Shown here: piece by piece, positions 47,890-56,977 of the stretch
Numbering within the stretch: position 1 is the stretch's first letter
Layout of the letters: each line of letters opens with the position of its first letter
Program-made: the position numbers and the translations under genes
DNA from: Nitratireductor kimnyeongensis
GTDB lineage: Bacteria > Pseudomonadota > Alphaproteobacteria > Rhizobiales > Rhizobiaceae
Reading direction: 5' to 3'
Length of the DNA: 64,000 nt
NCBI RefSeq assembly: GCF_019891395.1
Contig: NZ_CP078143.1
Location: 868,001-932,000, forward strand
Notes under the pieces: model-generated
Databases searched by the model: none
Told to the model about the DNA's origin: nothing
What the model saw: the letters and a program-made list of their open reading frames with translations, nothing else

Positions 47890-48648
47890 TCAGCGCTCGG
47901 GAATCTTCAGTTCGGCGACGAAATCGTATGCGTCACCGCGATAGACCGAACGGGTGAATTCGATGACCCGGCCGTTGGGCAGGTAGGAAACGCGCTCAAT
48001 ATAGAGCGCGGCCTCGCCGGGAATGACCTGAAGAAGCGACGCCTCCCGCTCGTCCACGTTCCGGGCGGAAATCCGTTGCGTGGCGCGGCACGGCCGTGCA
48101 GACCGCTTGCCAAGCGCATCGTAGAGGGAATCGGTCACTGAAGCCGGATCAGGCAGGAAGCTGCCGATGATGGAGGCACGCTCGATAGCCATCGGCACAT
48201 CGTCAGCGATGCGCAGCCGCTCCAGTCTTGCGACCGTATCCCCCATTGAGAGGCCCAGCACCATCATTTCGTCGGGTGATGGTGCAGCAACCATGCGCTC
48301 CAGCCATTCGGAACGCGAGGATAGCCCGCGCCGCGCCATATCCTCTGTGAACGAGGTGAGAAGCGATAGCGATTGCTCAACCCGTGAAACGGTAGGGGCA
48401 ACGAATGTGCCGGAACCATGCCGGCGGATGAGGCGTCCCTGCCTGACCAGATCATCGACCGCACGCCGCACGGTGACCCGGCTCAAATCCGTGAGTTCGG
48501 CAATGTCGCGCTCCGTGGGCAGCGCCTCACCTTCTTTCAAAATTCCACTGCTAATGGCGTCTTCCAGAAGCCTTTGCAGACGCATGTACAAGGGGCCCGC
48601 CCCCATGGAAGCGACCTTGTGCGCACTGAAAAGGCCAGGCGCGGCCAT
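47890..48648 (-). CDS. GntR family (HutC/NagR type) regulator
   Basis: A 252-residue regulator: N-terminal winged helix (LPTERDIAELTDLSRVTVRRA, about residues 45-65) and a UTRA ligand domain (RLERLRIADDVPMAIERASI, and ERVSYLPNGRVIEFTRSVYRGDAY). NagR-like proteins sense GlcN-6-P or related sugars. The ATG at 48648 shares one base with the upstream kinase stop. It is 25 bp ahead of nagA and probably controls both the kinase-nagA side and the ABC transporter. Confidence 0.92.
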   Translation of the reverse strand: MAAPGLFSAHKVASMGAGPLYMRLQRLLEDAISSGILKEGEALPTERDIAELTDLSRVTVRRAVDDLVRQGRLIRRHGSGTFVAPTVSRVEQSLSLLTSFTEDMARRGLSSRSEWLERMVAAPSPDEMMVLGLSMGDTVARLERLRIADDVPMAIERASIIGSFLPDPASVTDSLYDALGKRSARPCRATQRISARNVDEREASLLQVIPGEAALYIERVSYLPNGRVIEFTRSVYRGDAYDFVAELKIPER

Positions 48649-49538
48649 CACCCGTTCTCCCCAACCGCTTGCGGCGGGAATGCGCGCAGCGCCAGTTGAA
48701 CGGCACCCGACAGCGCATCGCCACGCGGTTCCTGCAGGATGGCGCTATGGCGCGGAGAAAGGCGTTTACGATATTCCCCCGCCAACCCACCCAAGAGGCA
48801 CAAACGCTCACACCCTTCAAAGACGATTGCGTCCAGCGCCATGGTGATGTCGCGCACTGCGTCAAGAAGGATATCGCGTGCTAGCACGTCACCCTTCTCG
48901 TCATGCTCGAACATCAGCGGCGCAAAGGCTCCGTAATCGGCAGGTCGCGCCGTCTGCTGCGCAAACTCGACCATCGCTTCCGGATTCCCTTCAAACCGCT
49001 TCATGACAGCGCGGCTGAGCGGGGTGTGCTCTCGCACCCCATCATGCGCAAGAAGCGCCTGCTGCAACAGGGCCCTGCCAATGACCGCCCCACTCGCCTG
49101 ATCGCCGATCGCAAAACCCCAGCCACCGATGCTCCGCGACACGCCCCCGGCACGTGATAGATAAACGGAACCGGTGCCCAGGATCGCAATCACGCCGTCC
49201 TCGTCGCCCAGAGCGCCCTGCAGCGCAATGACGCCATCGTGAACGAACTTCGTATCCGCGAAGGGAAGAGCCTTGGCCAATTCGCGCTGGCGCTCACCGA
49301 CATTGATGCCGGCCAGGCCCAGAAAGGCCGGGATCGACTTAAGCGGCAGACCTTCAAGGCCCGCATCGCAGACAGCTTCACGCGCGGCAGCGGCGATGTT
49401 CTCGCCGATCGTATCAGACGTGGTGAAGATATTGGCGGACCCGCGTTTGCCGCGTCCCAAAACCCGCCCCTCGGCGTCAGCCAGGGCCGCGCGGCAACTG
49501 GTTCCCCCACCATCGATCGCTATGACATGTCCACTCAT
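48648..49538 (-). CDS. BadF/BadG-family kinase, likely N-acetylglucosamine kinase
   Basis: A 296-residue ASKHA-fold kinase. Phosphate-binding loops are AIDGGGTSCRAALAD near the start and AILGTGSVYLS near residue 120. GGWGFAIGDQASG is characteristic of glucosamine/N-acetylglucosamine kinases in this family. ATG 49538 follows AGGAGAGGAT; the longer reading to 49655 is AT-rich and hydrophobic and was rejected. It would make the substrate of the NagA in the same operon. Confidence 0.87.
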   Translation of the reverse strand: MSGHVIAIDGGGTSCRAALADAEGRVLGRGKRGSANIFTTSDTIGENIAAAAREAVCDAGLEGLPLKSIPAFLGLAGINVGERQRELAKALPFADTKFVHDGVIALQGALGDEDGVIAILGTGSVYLSRAGGVSRSIGGWGFAIGDQASGAVIGRALLQQALLAHDGVREHTPLSRAVMKRFEGNPEAMVEFAQQTARPADYGAFAPLMFEHDEKGDVLARDILLDAVRDITMALDAIVFEGCERLCLLGGLAGEYRKRLSPRHSAILQEPRGDALSGAVQLALRAFPPQAVGENG

Positions 49539-49561
49539 ATCCTCTCCTCGCGGACATAATA

Positions 49562-49574
49562 CCAAAAAGATACC
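49562..49574. promoter_or_regulatory. Candidate GntR operator, copy 1
   Basis: CCAAAAAGATACC, the exact reverse complement of copy 2 at 49694-49706, lies 24 bp upstream of the kinase start. The local sequence also shows ATACC repeated 11 bp apart. Confidence 0.5.
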
Positions 49575-49693
49575 TCTAGGAAACAACAAAAATCCCGCGC
49601 CCTCGAAATCTTGATAAACCATTATAAATATGGAAAAAAACAGTTCTTTACTCAAATCAGCCGCTCAATCTTCCGATTTCACTCTGGACAAAT

Positions 49694-49706
49694 GGTATCT
49701 TTTTGG
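49694..49706. promoter_or_regulatory. Candidate GntR operator, copy 2
   Basis: GGTATCTTTTTGG is the reverse complement of copy 1. The two sites are about 120 bp apart in the divergent promoter region, a distance suited to cooperative binding or looping. Confidence 0.5.
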
Positions 49707-49940
49707 CCTTTAATTTCTTCATTGGAGGATACAGAGGGGTCCGGGAGCAGCGCGTATAAGGGGCACAGAAGAAAAATCCCGTACACGCACAGACTTTCCG
49801 GAAGCGCTGACAAGGCTTTGTGGGGTCCGCGACCCCGCCGGGGTTACCTCCATCAGACGAGTTCAGCAGCGCCATGAGCGCGCTCCATGTTTGCACACCG
49901 AGCCATGGAGATGCCTCTTGAGCAAAACAGGGAGACTACA

Positions 49941-51197
49941 ATGATGAAATCCACCAAACTGGCATTGCTTGCCGCAACCATGCTGGGTACGACCGGCACG
50001 GCCATGGCACAGGATGCCGAACTCACCATCGAAAGCTGGCGCAACGACGACCTGACAATCTGGCAGGAAAAACTGATCCCGGCCTTTGAGGCCAAGCATC
50101 CCGGCATCAAGGTGACCTTTGCTCCGAGCGCGCCGACCGAATACAATGCCGTTCTCAATTCCAAGCTTGACGCCGGAACGGCGGGCGACCTCGTCACATG
50201 CCGCCCGTTCGATGCCTCGCTCAGCCTTTATGAAAAAGGCCACCTGACAGATCTCAAGGACCTTGAGAACATGTCGAACTTCTCCGACGTGGCCAAGGCC
50301 GCATGGAGCACGGACGATGGCTCGGCCACCTTCTGCGTGCCAATGGCTTCCGTGATCCACGGCTTCATCTACAATGCCGACGCCTTTGAAGAGCTTGGCA
50401 TCGAAGCGCCGAAAACCAACGAGGAATTCTACGCGGTTCTCGAGAAGATCAAGGAAGACGGCACCTATATTCCGATGGCCATGGGCGCCAAGGATCAATG
50501 GGAGGCCGCGACGATGGGCTACACCAATATTGGTCCGAACTACTGGAAGGGCGAGGAAGGCCGTCTCGCGCTGATCGCAGGTGAGCAGAAGCTCACCGAT
50601 GAACAGTGGGTCACACCGCTCGCCGAGATCGCCAAATGGGCGCCATATCTCGGTGACGGCTATGAGGCGCAGGCCTATCCCGACAGCCAGAACCTCTTCA
50701 CGCTTGGACGTGCGGCCATCTTTCCGGCCGGTTCCTGGGAAATCGCCATCTTCAACGAGCAGGCCGATTTCAAACTGGGCGCATTCCCGCCACCGGTGCA
50801 GAATGCAGGCGACGAGTGCTACATTTCCGACCACACGGATATCGGCATCGGCATGAATGCCAAGACCGCAAATACTGAAGCCGCGCGCACCTTCCTCAAC
50901 TGGGTCGGCTCGGCTGAGTTCGCGTCGCTCTATGCCAACTCTCTGCCGGGCTTCTTCTCGCTCTCCAACGAAACCGTGGAGATGGAAGACCCGCTTGCCA
51001 AGGAATTCGTCTCCTGGCGTGAAAACTGCAAATCGACCATCCGCCCCGCACACCAGATCCTCTCGCGCGGCACGCCGAACCTTTGGAACGAGATGTGGAA
51101 CGTCTCAGCCAATGTCCTGCGTGGCGCACAATCGCCAGAAGATGGTGCGAAGCAGCTGCAGGACGGCCTGGCCGGCTGGTACGAGCCTCAGCAGTAA
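49941..51197 (+). CDS. Sugar ABC transporter substrate-binding protein
   Basis: A 418-residue family 1 extracellular solute-binding protein. The signal peptide MMKSTKLALLAATMLG ends in TAMAQ. The mature part starts AELTIESWRNDDLTIWQEKL, typical of carbohydrate-binding proteins, with PAFEAKHPGIKVTF and MGAKDQWEAATM. AGGGAG precedes ATG 49941. It is the first gene of a five-gene transporter operon; the amino-sugar neighbours suggest GlcNAc or related oligosaccharides as ligand. Confidence 0.92.
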   Translation: MMKSTKLALLAATMLGTTGTAMAQDAELTIESWRNDDLTIWQEKLIPAFEAKHPGIKVTFAPSAPTEYNAVLNSKLDAGTAGDLVTCRPFDASLSLYEKGHLTDLKDLENMSNFSDVAKAAWSTDDGSATFCVPMASVIHGFIYNADAFEELGIEAPKTNEEFYAVLEKIKEDGTYIPMAMGAKDQWEAATMGYTNIGPNYWKGEEGRLALIAGEQKLTDEQWVTPLAEIAKWAPYLGDGYEAQAYPDSQNLFTLGRAAIFPAGSWEIAIFNEQADFKLGAFPPPVQNAGDECYISDHTDIGIGMNAKTANTEAARTFLNWVGSAEFASLYANSLPGFFSLSNETVEMEDPLAKEFVSWRENCKSTIRPAHQILSRGTPNLWNEMWNVSANVLRGAQSPEDGAKQLQDGLAGWYEPQQ

Positions 51198-51218
51198 ATC
51201 CTGATCCCTGAACAGGAA

Positions 51219-51247
51219 GCCGGGTCCGCCACACGTGCGGGCCCGGC
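51219..51247 (+). other. Strong hairpin after the sugar-binding protein gene
   Basis: GCCGGGTCCGC pairs with GCGGGCCCGGC (one G-T pair) around a 7-base loop, just after the gene stop and before the first permease. There is no T-run. Such hairpins often protect binding-protein mRNA and lower downstream expression. Confidence 0.6.
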
Positions 51248-51265
51248 GCCTTAGAGAGACGTTCC

Positions 51266-52189
51266 ATGGCCCAAGCGACCAAGAAGTCCCGACGCTGGCA
51301 CATTGCCGTGTTTCTGGCCCCAGCCGTTTTGATCTACACGGCGATCATGATCATCCCGCTGTTCAGTACGCTTCAACTGGCCATGTACAGCGATGTGGAG
51401 AACAGTCAGGTCTTTGTCGGCCTTCAGAATTTCCGGGCGTTGTTCGGGGATCCGCAATGGTCGGACCAGTTCTGGAATGCGCTCAAGAACAACACCTGGT
51501 TTTTCATCGTTCATATGATCGTGCAGAACCCGATCGGCATTCTTCTGGCGGCCCTTTTGTCGAGTCCCCGGTTGAGAATGCGGTCTTTCTATCGCACGGC
51601 CATCTTCATTCCCACGATCCTTTCCTTCGTGATTGCGGGGTTTGCCTGGAAGCTCATCCTGAGCCCACTTTGGGGCGTCGCGCCGAACCTGCTGGATTTC
51701 GTTGGCTTGAAAAGCCTGTTCCAGCCATGGCTGGGCAAAGAAGCCTATGCGCTGACAACCCTGGCGCTGATCTCGGTCTGGCAGTTCGTCGGCATCCCGA
51801 TGATGCTCATTTATGCCGCACTTCTTTCTATTCCCGACGAGCTTCTGGAAGCCGCCGAGTGCGACGGCATCACCGGCATGTCGCAATTCTGGAAGGTGAA
51901 GCTGCCACTGATATTGCCGGCAATCGGCATCATCTCGATCCTGACGTTTGTCGGCAACTTCAACGCGTTCGACCTGATCTACGCGACACAGGGCGCGCTG
52001 GCGGGGCCAGATTTCTCGACTGATATTCTTGGCACGTTCATGTTCCGCACCTTCTTCGGCTTCCAGCTTCAGCTTGGCGACCCGAATCTTGGCGCGGCGA
52101 TTGCGACCGCCATGTTCGCCATCATTCTCATCGGCGTGTCGATCTATCTGTTCGGCATCCAGACGCGGCTGCGCCGCTACCAGTTCTGA
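51266..52189 (+). CDS. Sugar ABC transporter permease 1
   Basis: A 307-residue MalF-type permease with six membrane segments (VFLAPAVLIYTAIMIIPLF starts the first). The EAA loop motif lies in ELLEAAECDGITGMSQFWKVKLPLI near residue 200. AGAGAGA precedes the ATG. It works with the next permease and the ATPase at 54113 to import the sugar. Confidence 0.93.
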   Translation: MAQATKKSRRWHIAVFLAPAVLIYTAIMIIPLFSTLQLAMYSDVENSQVFVGLQNFRALFGDPQWSDQFWNALKNNTWFFIVHMIVQNPIGILLAALLSSPRLRMRSFYRTAIFIPTILSFVIAGFAWKLILSPLWGVAPNLLDFVGLKSLFQPWLGKEAYALTTLALISVWQFVGIPMMLIYAALLSIPDELLEAAECDGITGMSQFWKVKLPLILPAIGIISILTFVGNFNAFDLIYATQGALAGPDFSTDILGTFMFRTFFGFQLQLGDPNLGAAIATAMFAIILIGVSIYLFGIQTRLRRYQF

Positions 52190-52202
52190 GCGGGAGAGAC
52201 CG

Positions 52203-53042
52203 ATGAGCACAGCCAGACACTCCCCCGTCCGCTCCATCGCCGCCCATGCGGTGCTGGCGGCATACACGATCATCGCGCTCTTCCCGGTGTTCGTGATCGT
52301 CATCAACGCCTTCAAGTCGCGCAAGGCGATCTTCCGCACCCCCCTGGAACTGCCCAATGCGGAAACCTTCAGCCTGATCGGTTTCGAAACGGTTCTGAAA
52401 CAGGGTGATTTCCTGCTCTATTTCCAGAACAGCTTCGTGGTCACCGTCGTGTCACTCTTCATGGTGCTCCTGTTCGGTGCGATGGCCGCTTTCGCGCTTG
52501 CCGAATACCGCTTCAAGGGCAATTCGTTGATGGGCCTTTATCTGGCGCTTGGCATCATGATCCCGATCCGGCTGGGCACCGTCGCGATCCTGCAGATGAT
52601 GGCGGCGTCCGGCCTCGTCAATACGCTGACTTCGCTCATTCTGGTCTACACGGCGCAGGGCCTGCCTCTCGCCATCTTCATCCTGTCGGAGTTCATGCGG
52701 CAGGTTTCTGATGACCTGAAAAACGCCGGTCGGATCGACGGGCTCAGCGAGTACCGCATCTTCTTCCGCCTCGTCCTGCCGCTCGTGCGGCCCGCCATGG
52801 CGACGGTCGCGGTCTTCACCATGATCCCCATCTGGAACGATCTCTGGTTCCCGCTGATCCTGGCACCGGCCGAAGCAACGAAAACCATCACGCTCGGCGC
52901 GCAGGTCTTCATCGGCCAGTTCGTGACCAACTGGAACGCGGTTCTGGCGGCACTTTCGCTCGCCATCCTGCCGGTGCTGATCCTCTATCTGATCTTCTCG
53001 CGCCAGCTCATCCGCGGCATCACATCGGGAGCAGTCAAATGA
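52203..53042 (+). CDS. Sugar ABC transporter permease 2
   Basis: A 279-residue MalG-type permease with six membrane segments. The N-terminus is AAYTIIALFPVFVIVINAF and the EAA loop is in LKNAGRIDGLSEYRIFFRLVL. ATG 52203 (MSTARHSP) has GGGAGAGA upstream; the longer reading from 52029 overlaps permease 1. It overlaps the oxidoreductase gene by four bases. Confidence 0.93.
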   Translation: MSTARHSPVRSIAAHAVLAAYTIIALFPVFVIVINAFKSRKAIFRTPLELPNAETFSLIGFETVLKQGDFLLYFQNSFVVTVVSLFMVLLFGAMAAFALAEYRFKGNSLMGLYLALGIMIPIRLGTVAILQMMAASGLVNTLTSLILVYTAQGLPLAIFILSEFMRQVSDDLKNAGRIDGLSEYRIFFRLVLPLVRPAMATVAVFTMIPIWNDLWFPLILAPAEATKTITLGAQVFIGQFVTNWNAVLAALSLAILPVLILYLIFSRQLIRGITSGAVK

Positions 53043-54103
53043 GTGCGCAGACAAAGCCCGTGCGGGTGCTGGTCGCAGGACTTGGCAATATGGGCATGAG
53101 CCATGCGCTCGCCTATCATGCCAATCCCGGTTTCGAGGTTGTGGGGCTTGTGAGCCGCTCAAAACCGGACTTGCCGGATGCGCTGAAAGGCTACCCGCAT
53201 TCGACGGACTTCGAGGAGGCGCTGGCCAAGACAAAACCGGACCTGGCCTCGATCAACACCTATTCGGACAGCCATGCCCCCTATGCCATCGCGGCGATGG
53301 AGGCTGGCGCACATGTCTTCGTTGAGAAGCCGCTGGCAACGAATGTCGCCGATGCGCGGCGCGTGGTGGAAGTGGCAAAGGCGCACAAGCGCAAGCTCGT
53401 GGTGGGCTATATTCTTCGCCATCACCCCTCTTGGGTAAAACTGATCGAAGAGGCGCGAGGGCTTGGCGGTCCTTACGTGTTCCGGCTCAACCTCAACCAG
53501 CAATCCTCCGGTCCGACCTGGATGACGCACAAACAGCTCATGCAAACGACACCACCCATCGTCGACTGCGGCGTGCACTATGTGGACGTGATGTGCCAGA
53601 TCACCGATGCGAAGCCGGTCAAGGTGCGCGGGATGGGGGTTCGGCTTTCCGAAGAGATCGCCCCGGACATGTACAATTACGGACACTTCCAGGTGATGTT
53701 CGACGATGGCTCGGTGGGCTGGTACGAGGCCGGCTGGGGGCCGATGATGTCGGAAACCGCCTTCTTCGTGAAAGACATCGTATCCCCCAATGGCTGCGTC
53801 TCCATCGTCATGGACGAAGGCGCGAAGTCGGATGACATCGACGCGCACACACAGACATCGCGCATCCGCGTTCACAGGGCAGAGACCGACGCCAGCGGCC
53901 GTTTCGCCCGAGAAGATACGCTTCTGTCAATGGACGGCGAGCCGGGGCATCAGGAACTGTGCGACCGCGAGCAGGCCTTCATGCTGAAAGCCATCCGCGA
54001 AGACATCGACCTTTCACGGCACATGAACGACGCCGTGCAATCCCTCAACATCTGCCTCGCCGCCGACGAAAGCGTGCGAAGCGGCAAGGAAATCGAACTT
54101 TAG
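53039..54103 (+). CDS. Gfo/Idh/MocA family oxidoreductase
   Basis: A 354-residue NAD(P)-dependent dehydrogenase. The N-terminal Rossmann motif is AGLGNMGMSHALAYH and the family EKP motif is HVFVEKPLATNV near residue 95; a catalytic His lies in DCGVHYVDVM. It probably oxidises a sugar or cyclitol. It is inside the transporter operon, between permease 2 and the ATPase, so it likely acts on the imported compound; the substrate is unknown. Confidence 0.9.
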   Translation: MSAQTKPVRVLVAGLGNMGMSHALAYHANPGFEVVGLVSRSKPDLPDALKGYPHSTDFEEALAKTKPDLASINTYSDSHAPYAIAAMEAGAHVFVEKPLATNVADARRVVEVAKAHKRKLVVGYILRHHPSWVKLIEEARGLGGPYVFRLNLNQQSSGPTWMTHKQLMQTTPPIVDCGVHYVDVMCQITDAKPVKVRGMGVRLSEEIAPDMYNYGHFQVMFDDGSVGWYEAGWGPMMSETAFFVKDIVSPNGCVSIVMDEGAKSDDIDAHTQTSRIRVHRAETDASGRFAREDTLLSMDGEPGHQELCDREQAFMLKAIREDIDLSRHMNDAVQSLNICLAADESVRSGKEIEL

Positions 54104-54112
54104 GACGGAACC

Positions 54113-55114
54113 GTGGGCTCACTCGCACTCAAGAACATCACCAAGTCGTTCGGCCAGGTCGACGTCATCAAGGGCGTGGACCTCGAAGTTCAGGACGGCG
54201 AATTCGTCATCTTTGTCGGCCCGTCCGGCTGTGGCAAATCCACCCTTCTACGCATCATCGCCGGGCTTGAAGATGCCAGTGGCGGGAGCGTGGAAATCGA
54301 CGGTTCGGAGGTAAGCTCGACGCCACCATCGAAGCGCGGCATCGCCATGGTGTTCCAGACCTACGCGCTCTATCCGCACCTGACCGTGCGCGACAATATG
54401 AGCCTCGGCCTCAAACAGGCAAAGCATCCGGCCGCACACATTGCCGAACGTGTGGACTTTGCTTCGAAGATGCTGTCGCTCGAACCCTATCTCGACCGGC
54501 GCCCGGCGGAGCTTTCCGGCGGGCAGCGCCAGCGCGTCGCCATCGGCCGCGCCGTGGTTCGCAAGCCCAAGCTCTTCCTTTTCGACGAGCCGCTTTCCAA
54601 TCTCGATGCAGCACTGCGCGTCAACACGCGGCTGGAAATCGCACGCCTTCACCGGGAACTGGGCGCCACGATGGTCTATGTGACTCATGATCAGACCGAG
54701 GCCATGACGCTGGCAGACCGCATCGTCGTTCTGAATGGCGGGAAGATCGAGCAGGTGGGCACGCCCATGGAGCTCTACAATGACCCGGCCAATCTTTTCG
54801 TCGCCGGTTTCATCGGTTCACCTCAGATGAATTTCATCGAGGCCAGCCACCTCTCCCGCGAAGATGCCAAGACGATCGGCATCCGCCCCGAGCACATTTC
54901 CATCGTGCCCTCAGGAGGAGACATTTCCGGCCGCGTCTCCCACATCGAGCATCTGGGAGCGGATACCAATGTCTATCTCGATTGCGGTACTGCAGGACTG
55001 GTCTGTGCGCGGCTCTTCGGCGAACAGAATTTTGACATCGACAGCACGGTGCATGCCAAGTTCGACGACAACCGCGTCTTCCGTTTCGACGACAAGGGTC
55101 AGGCCATTCGCTAA
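54113..55114 (+). CDS. Sugar ABC transporter ATP-binding protein (UgpC/MsmK type)
   Basis: A 333-residue ATPase: Walker A in GPSGCGKSTLL, signature LSGGQRQRVAIGRA, Walker B LFLFDEPLSNLD, switch His in VTHDQTEAMTLA, then a C-terminal OB-like domain typical of carbohydrate transporters. The start is a GTG at 54113 with AGGACGG upstream. It completes the SBP-permease-permease-oxidoreductase-ATPase operon. Confidence 0.94.
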   Translation: MGSLALKNITKSFGQVDVIKGVDLEVQDGEFVIFVGPSGCGKSTLLRIIAGLEDASGGSVEIDGSEVSSTPPSKRGIAMVFQTYALYPHLTVRDNMSLGLKQAKHPAAHIAERVDFASKMLSLEPYLDRRPAELSGGQRQRVAIGRAVVRKPKLFLFDEPLSNLDAALRVNTRLEIARLHRELGATMVYVTHDQTEAMTLADRIVVLNGGKIEQVGTPMELYNDPANLFVAGFIGSPQMNFIEASHLSREDAKTIGIRPEHISIVPSGGDISGRVSHIEHLGADTNVYLDCGTAGLVCARLFGEQNFDIDSTVHAKFDDNRVFRFDDKGQAIR

Positions 55115-55228
55115 GAGCAGGAGCCCCATCCGTCAAGGTGTTGGCAGGCAATCGAGGCGCTTCTGGCGCAATTCAGGACACAAGGCTTGTGGCATAATTT
55201 CCTGCCCTTGAGGAGCAGGAGCACTGAC

Positions 55229-55993
55229 GTGAGCCAGATTGATCGAGCACGCACCTTCCACGCCCTTCACGTGAAGGGCGATCCGCTCATCCTGTACAAT
55301 ATCTGGGACGCCGGTTCGGCTGCCGCCGTCGCTGAAGCGGGGGCGCGGTCCGTGGCTACGGGGAGCTGGTCGGTTGCCGCCGCCCATGGCTATGGCGATG
55401 GCGAGAAAATCCCCGTCGAGCTTCTGGCTAAGGTGACCAGACGCATCTCGGAGACGGTGGAGCTGCCGCTTTCCGTCGACTTCGAGGGAGCCTATGCCAC
55501 CGATCCAACGGATGCGGCCGAAAATGTGTCCCACATTCTCGACGCAGGTGCAGTGGGCATCAATTTCGAGGATCAGATCGTCGGCGGCGATGGTCTTCAC
55601 TCATTGGCCGATCAGGCAAAACGCATCGGTGCCATCCGCGCAATGGCGGAGACGCGTGGCGTGCCGCTCTTCATCAACGCGCGAACCGATCTCTTCCTTA
55701 AGGAAAGTGACCGCAACCGTCACGCCGCGCTCCTGGCCGAGGCGAAAGAGCGGGCCAAGGCTTTCGCGGATGCTGGCGCCAGCGGTTTCTTCGCTCCTGC
55801 GCTGGTCGATCAGGCGTTGATTGAAGAGCTTTGTGAGGCCTCCCCGCTGCCGGTCAACATCATGGCCATGAAGACGGCTCCGGATGCCACGACACTTGGC
55901 CGGCTGGGGGTCGCCCGTATAAGCCACGGGCCCGGCCCCTATCGCGCCGCGATGGCGTGGCTCAGGGAAGCCGCGACGGCAGTGTACAGATAG
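55229..55993 (+). CDS. Isocitrate lyase/PEP mutase family protein
   Basis: A 254-residue (beta/alpha)8 barrel of the PEP mutase/isocitrate lyase superfamily. NIWDAGSAAAVAEAGARSVAT starts the domain, with LSVDFEGAY and GAVGINFEDQIVGG holding metal-site acids, and FINARTDLFL following. The GTG at 55229 has AGGAG upstream; the reading from 55187 is longer but unsupported. Members cleave or form C-C or C-P bonds (for example oxaloacetate or methylisocitrate); the reaction cannot be told here. It stands alone after the ABC operon. Confidence 0.82.
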   Translation: MSQIDRARTFHALHVKGDPLILYNIWDAGSAAAVAEAGARSVATGSWSVAAAHGYGDGEKIPVELLAKVTRRISETVELPLSVDFEGAYATDPTDAAENVSHILDAGAVGINFEDQIVGGDGLHSLADQAKRIGAIRAMAETRGVPLFINARTDLFLKESDRNRHAALLAEAKERAKAFADAGASGFFAPALVDQALIEELCEASPLPVNIMAMKTAPDATTLGRLGVARISHGPGPYRAAMAWLREAATAVYR

Positions 55994-56003
55994 GCCTGTC
56001 GGT

Positions 56004-56855
56004 TCACTCCCCAGCGGGAGGCTTGTTCCAGTGAATATGCTCCAGTGCCTGGATGCGCTCGCGCGCCGTATCCCAATCCCGATGGGAGACACGGTCGATG
56101 ATTGCCTCGACCAGCGCCATAAGAACGACACCGGAATCCCAGGTGCGTCCTGAATCGATTGCACAGGGAAGAACGACCTTCGCATAGCGCGAAATCGGCG
56201 ACAGCCAACTGTCCGTGACCAACACGATGCGTGCCTTGCGCTCGCATAGAAGCTCACTCAGATGCACCAGATCACGCTGGTAGCGACGAATATCGAAGAG
56301 AACCACGACATCGCCCGCCTTCACATCCAGCAATTGATCATCCCAGGTGGAGGTCTGGTCCTGAAAGCGGCGCACATTGGGTCGAACAATGCGCAGATGC
56401 GATGCCATATACCGGGCAATGGCATCGCTGAAACGCCCACCGAGCGTGTAACAGGCTGCCTTCGGGTCAGATAGCAGGGCACAGGCTGCTTCAAATTCGC
56501 TCTCGGGAATTGCTTCAAGAGTGGCTTGAATATTGGCCGTGGCCCGCGAGAAATAGGAACCGAGAGCCGACCCATCGAGATTGCGCGCTGCGGAGCTGTC
56601 TCCCTTTTCAAGCGGAGACAGCAATTCCGCCTGAATTTCGGTCCGCAGGGCACGCTGAAATTCCGGATAGCCGGAAAAGCCGAGCCGCGACACGAAGCGC
56701 AGAACCGTCGGCGCACTGGTGCCGGCGAGACCCGCAAATTCAGCGACCGTGGAAAGGCCGCTGCTGGGATAGTGGGCAAGAAAGGCGTGAGCCACCTTGC
56801 GCTCGGCGTCGGTCATCTGACCGAGTGCCTCATGAACCTGTTCTTTCAAGCCCAA
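56004..56855 (-). CDS. MurR/RpiR family regulator
   Basis: A 283-residue regulator with an N-terminal RpiR helix-turn-helix (STVAEFAGLAGTSAPTVLRFV, about residues 35-55) and a C-terminal SIS domain (CYTLGGRFSDAIARYMASHL and GDVVVLFDIRRYQRD). The SIS domain usually senses a sugar phosphate, but close relatives control amine or amino acid genes. The start is TTG 56855 with GGAGAGACGCG upstream. It is divergent from the amidohydrolase/TRAP operon and is probably its regulator. Confidence 0.9.
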   Translation of the reverse strand: MGLKEQVHEALGQMTDAERKVAHAFLAHYPSSGLSTVAEFAGLAGTSAPTVLRFVSRLGFSGYPEFQRALRTEIQAELLSPLEKGDSSAARNLDGSALGSYFSRATANIQATLEAIPESEFEAACALLSDPKAACYTLGGRFSDAIARYMASHLRIVRPNVRRFQDQTSTWDDQLLDVKAGDVVVLFDIRRYQRDLVHLSELLCERKARIVLVTDSWLSPISRYAKVVLPCAIDSGRTWDSGVVLMALVEAIIDRVSHRDWDTARERIQALEHIHWNKPPAGE

Positions 56856-56889
56856 ACGCGTCTCTCCAAAAGATGCTGGAATCTCTTCC

Positions 56890-56903
56890 GTAATAGAAAT
56901 TAC
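56890..56903. promoter_or_regulatory. RpiR-type operator candidate
   Basis: GTAAT-AGAA-ATTAC is a perfect inverted repeat between the RpiR gene and the rightward operon. It resembles the TGTAAT/ATTACA sites of some RpiR-family regulators. A TTGACA follows at 56908-56913 and could be the -35 of the rightward promoter. Confidence 0.5.
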
Positions 56904-56977
56904 ATAATTGACAAAATCCTCGCAATGCTAATCAATATTACAATGCGACCAAGAGAGCACAGGTGCCTGGAGGTTTG

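Larger units (their letters stand above)
49539..49940. other. Divergent control region, amino-sugar locus
   Basis: About 400 bp between the kinase gene and the ABC binding protein gene, without a gene. It holds two inverted 13-bp repeats (separate entries) and must contain promoters for both sides. Confidence 0.6.
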
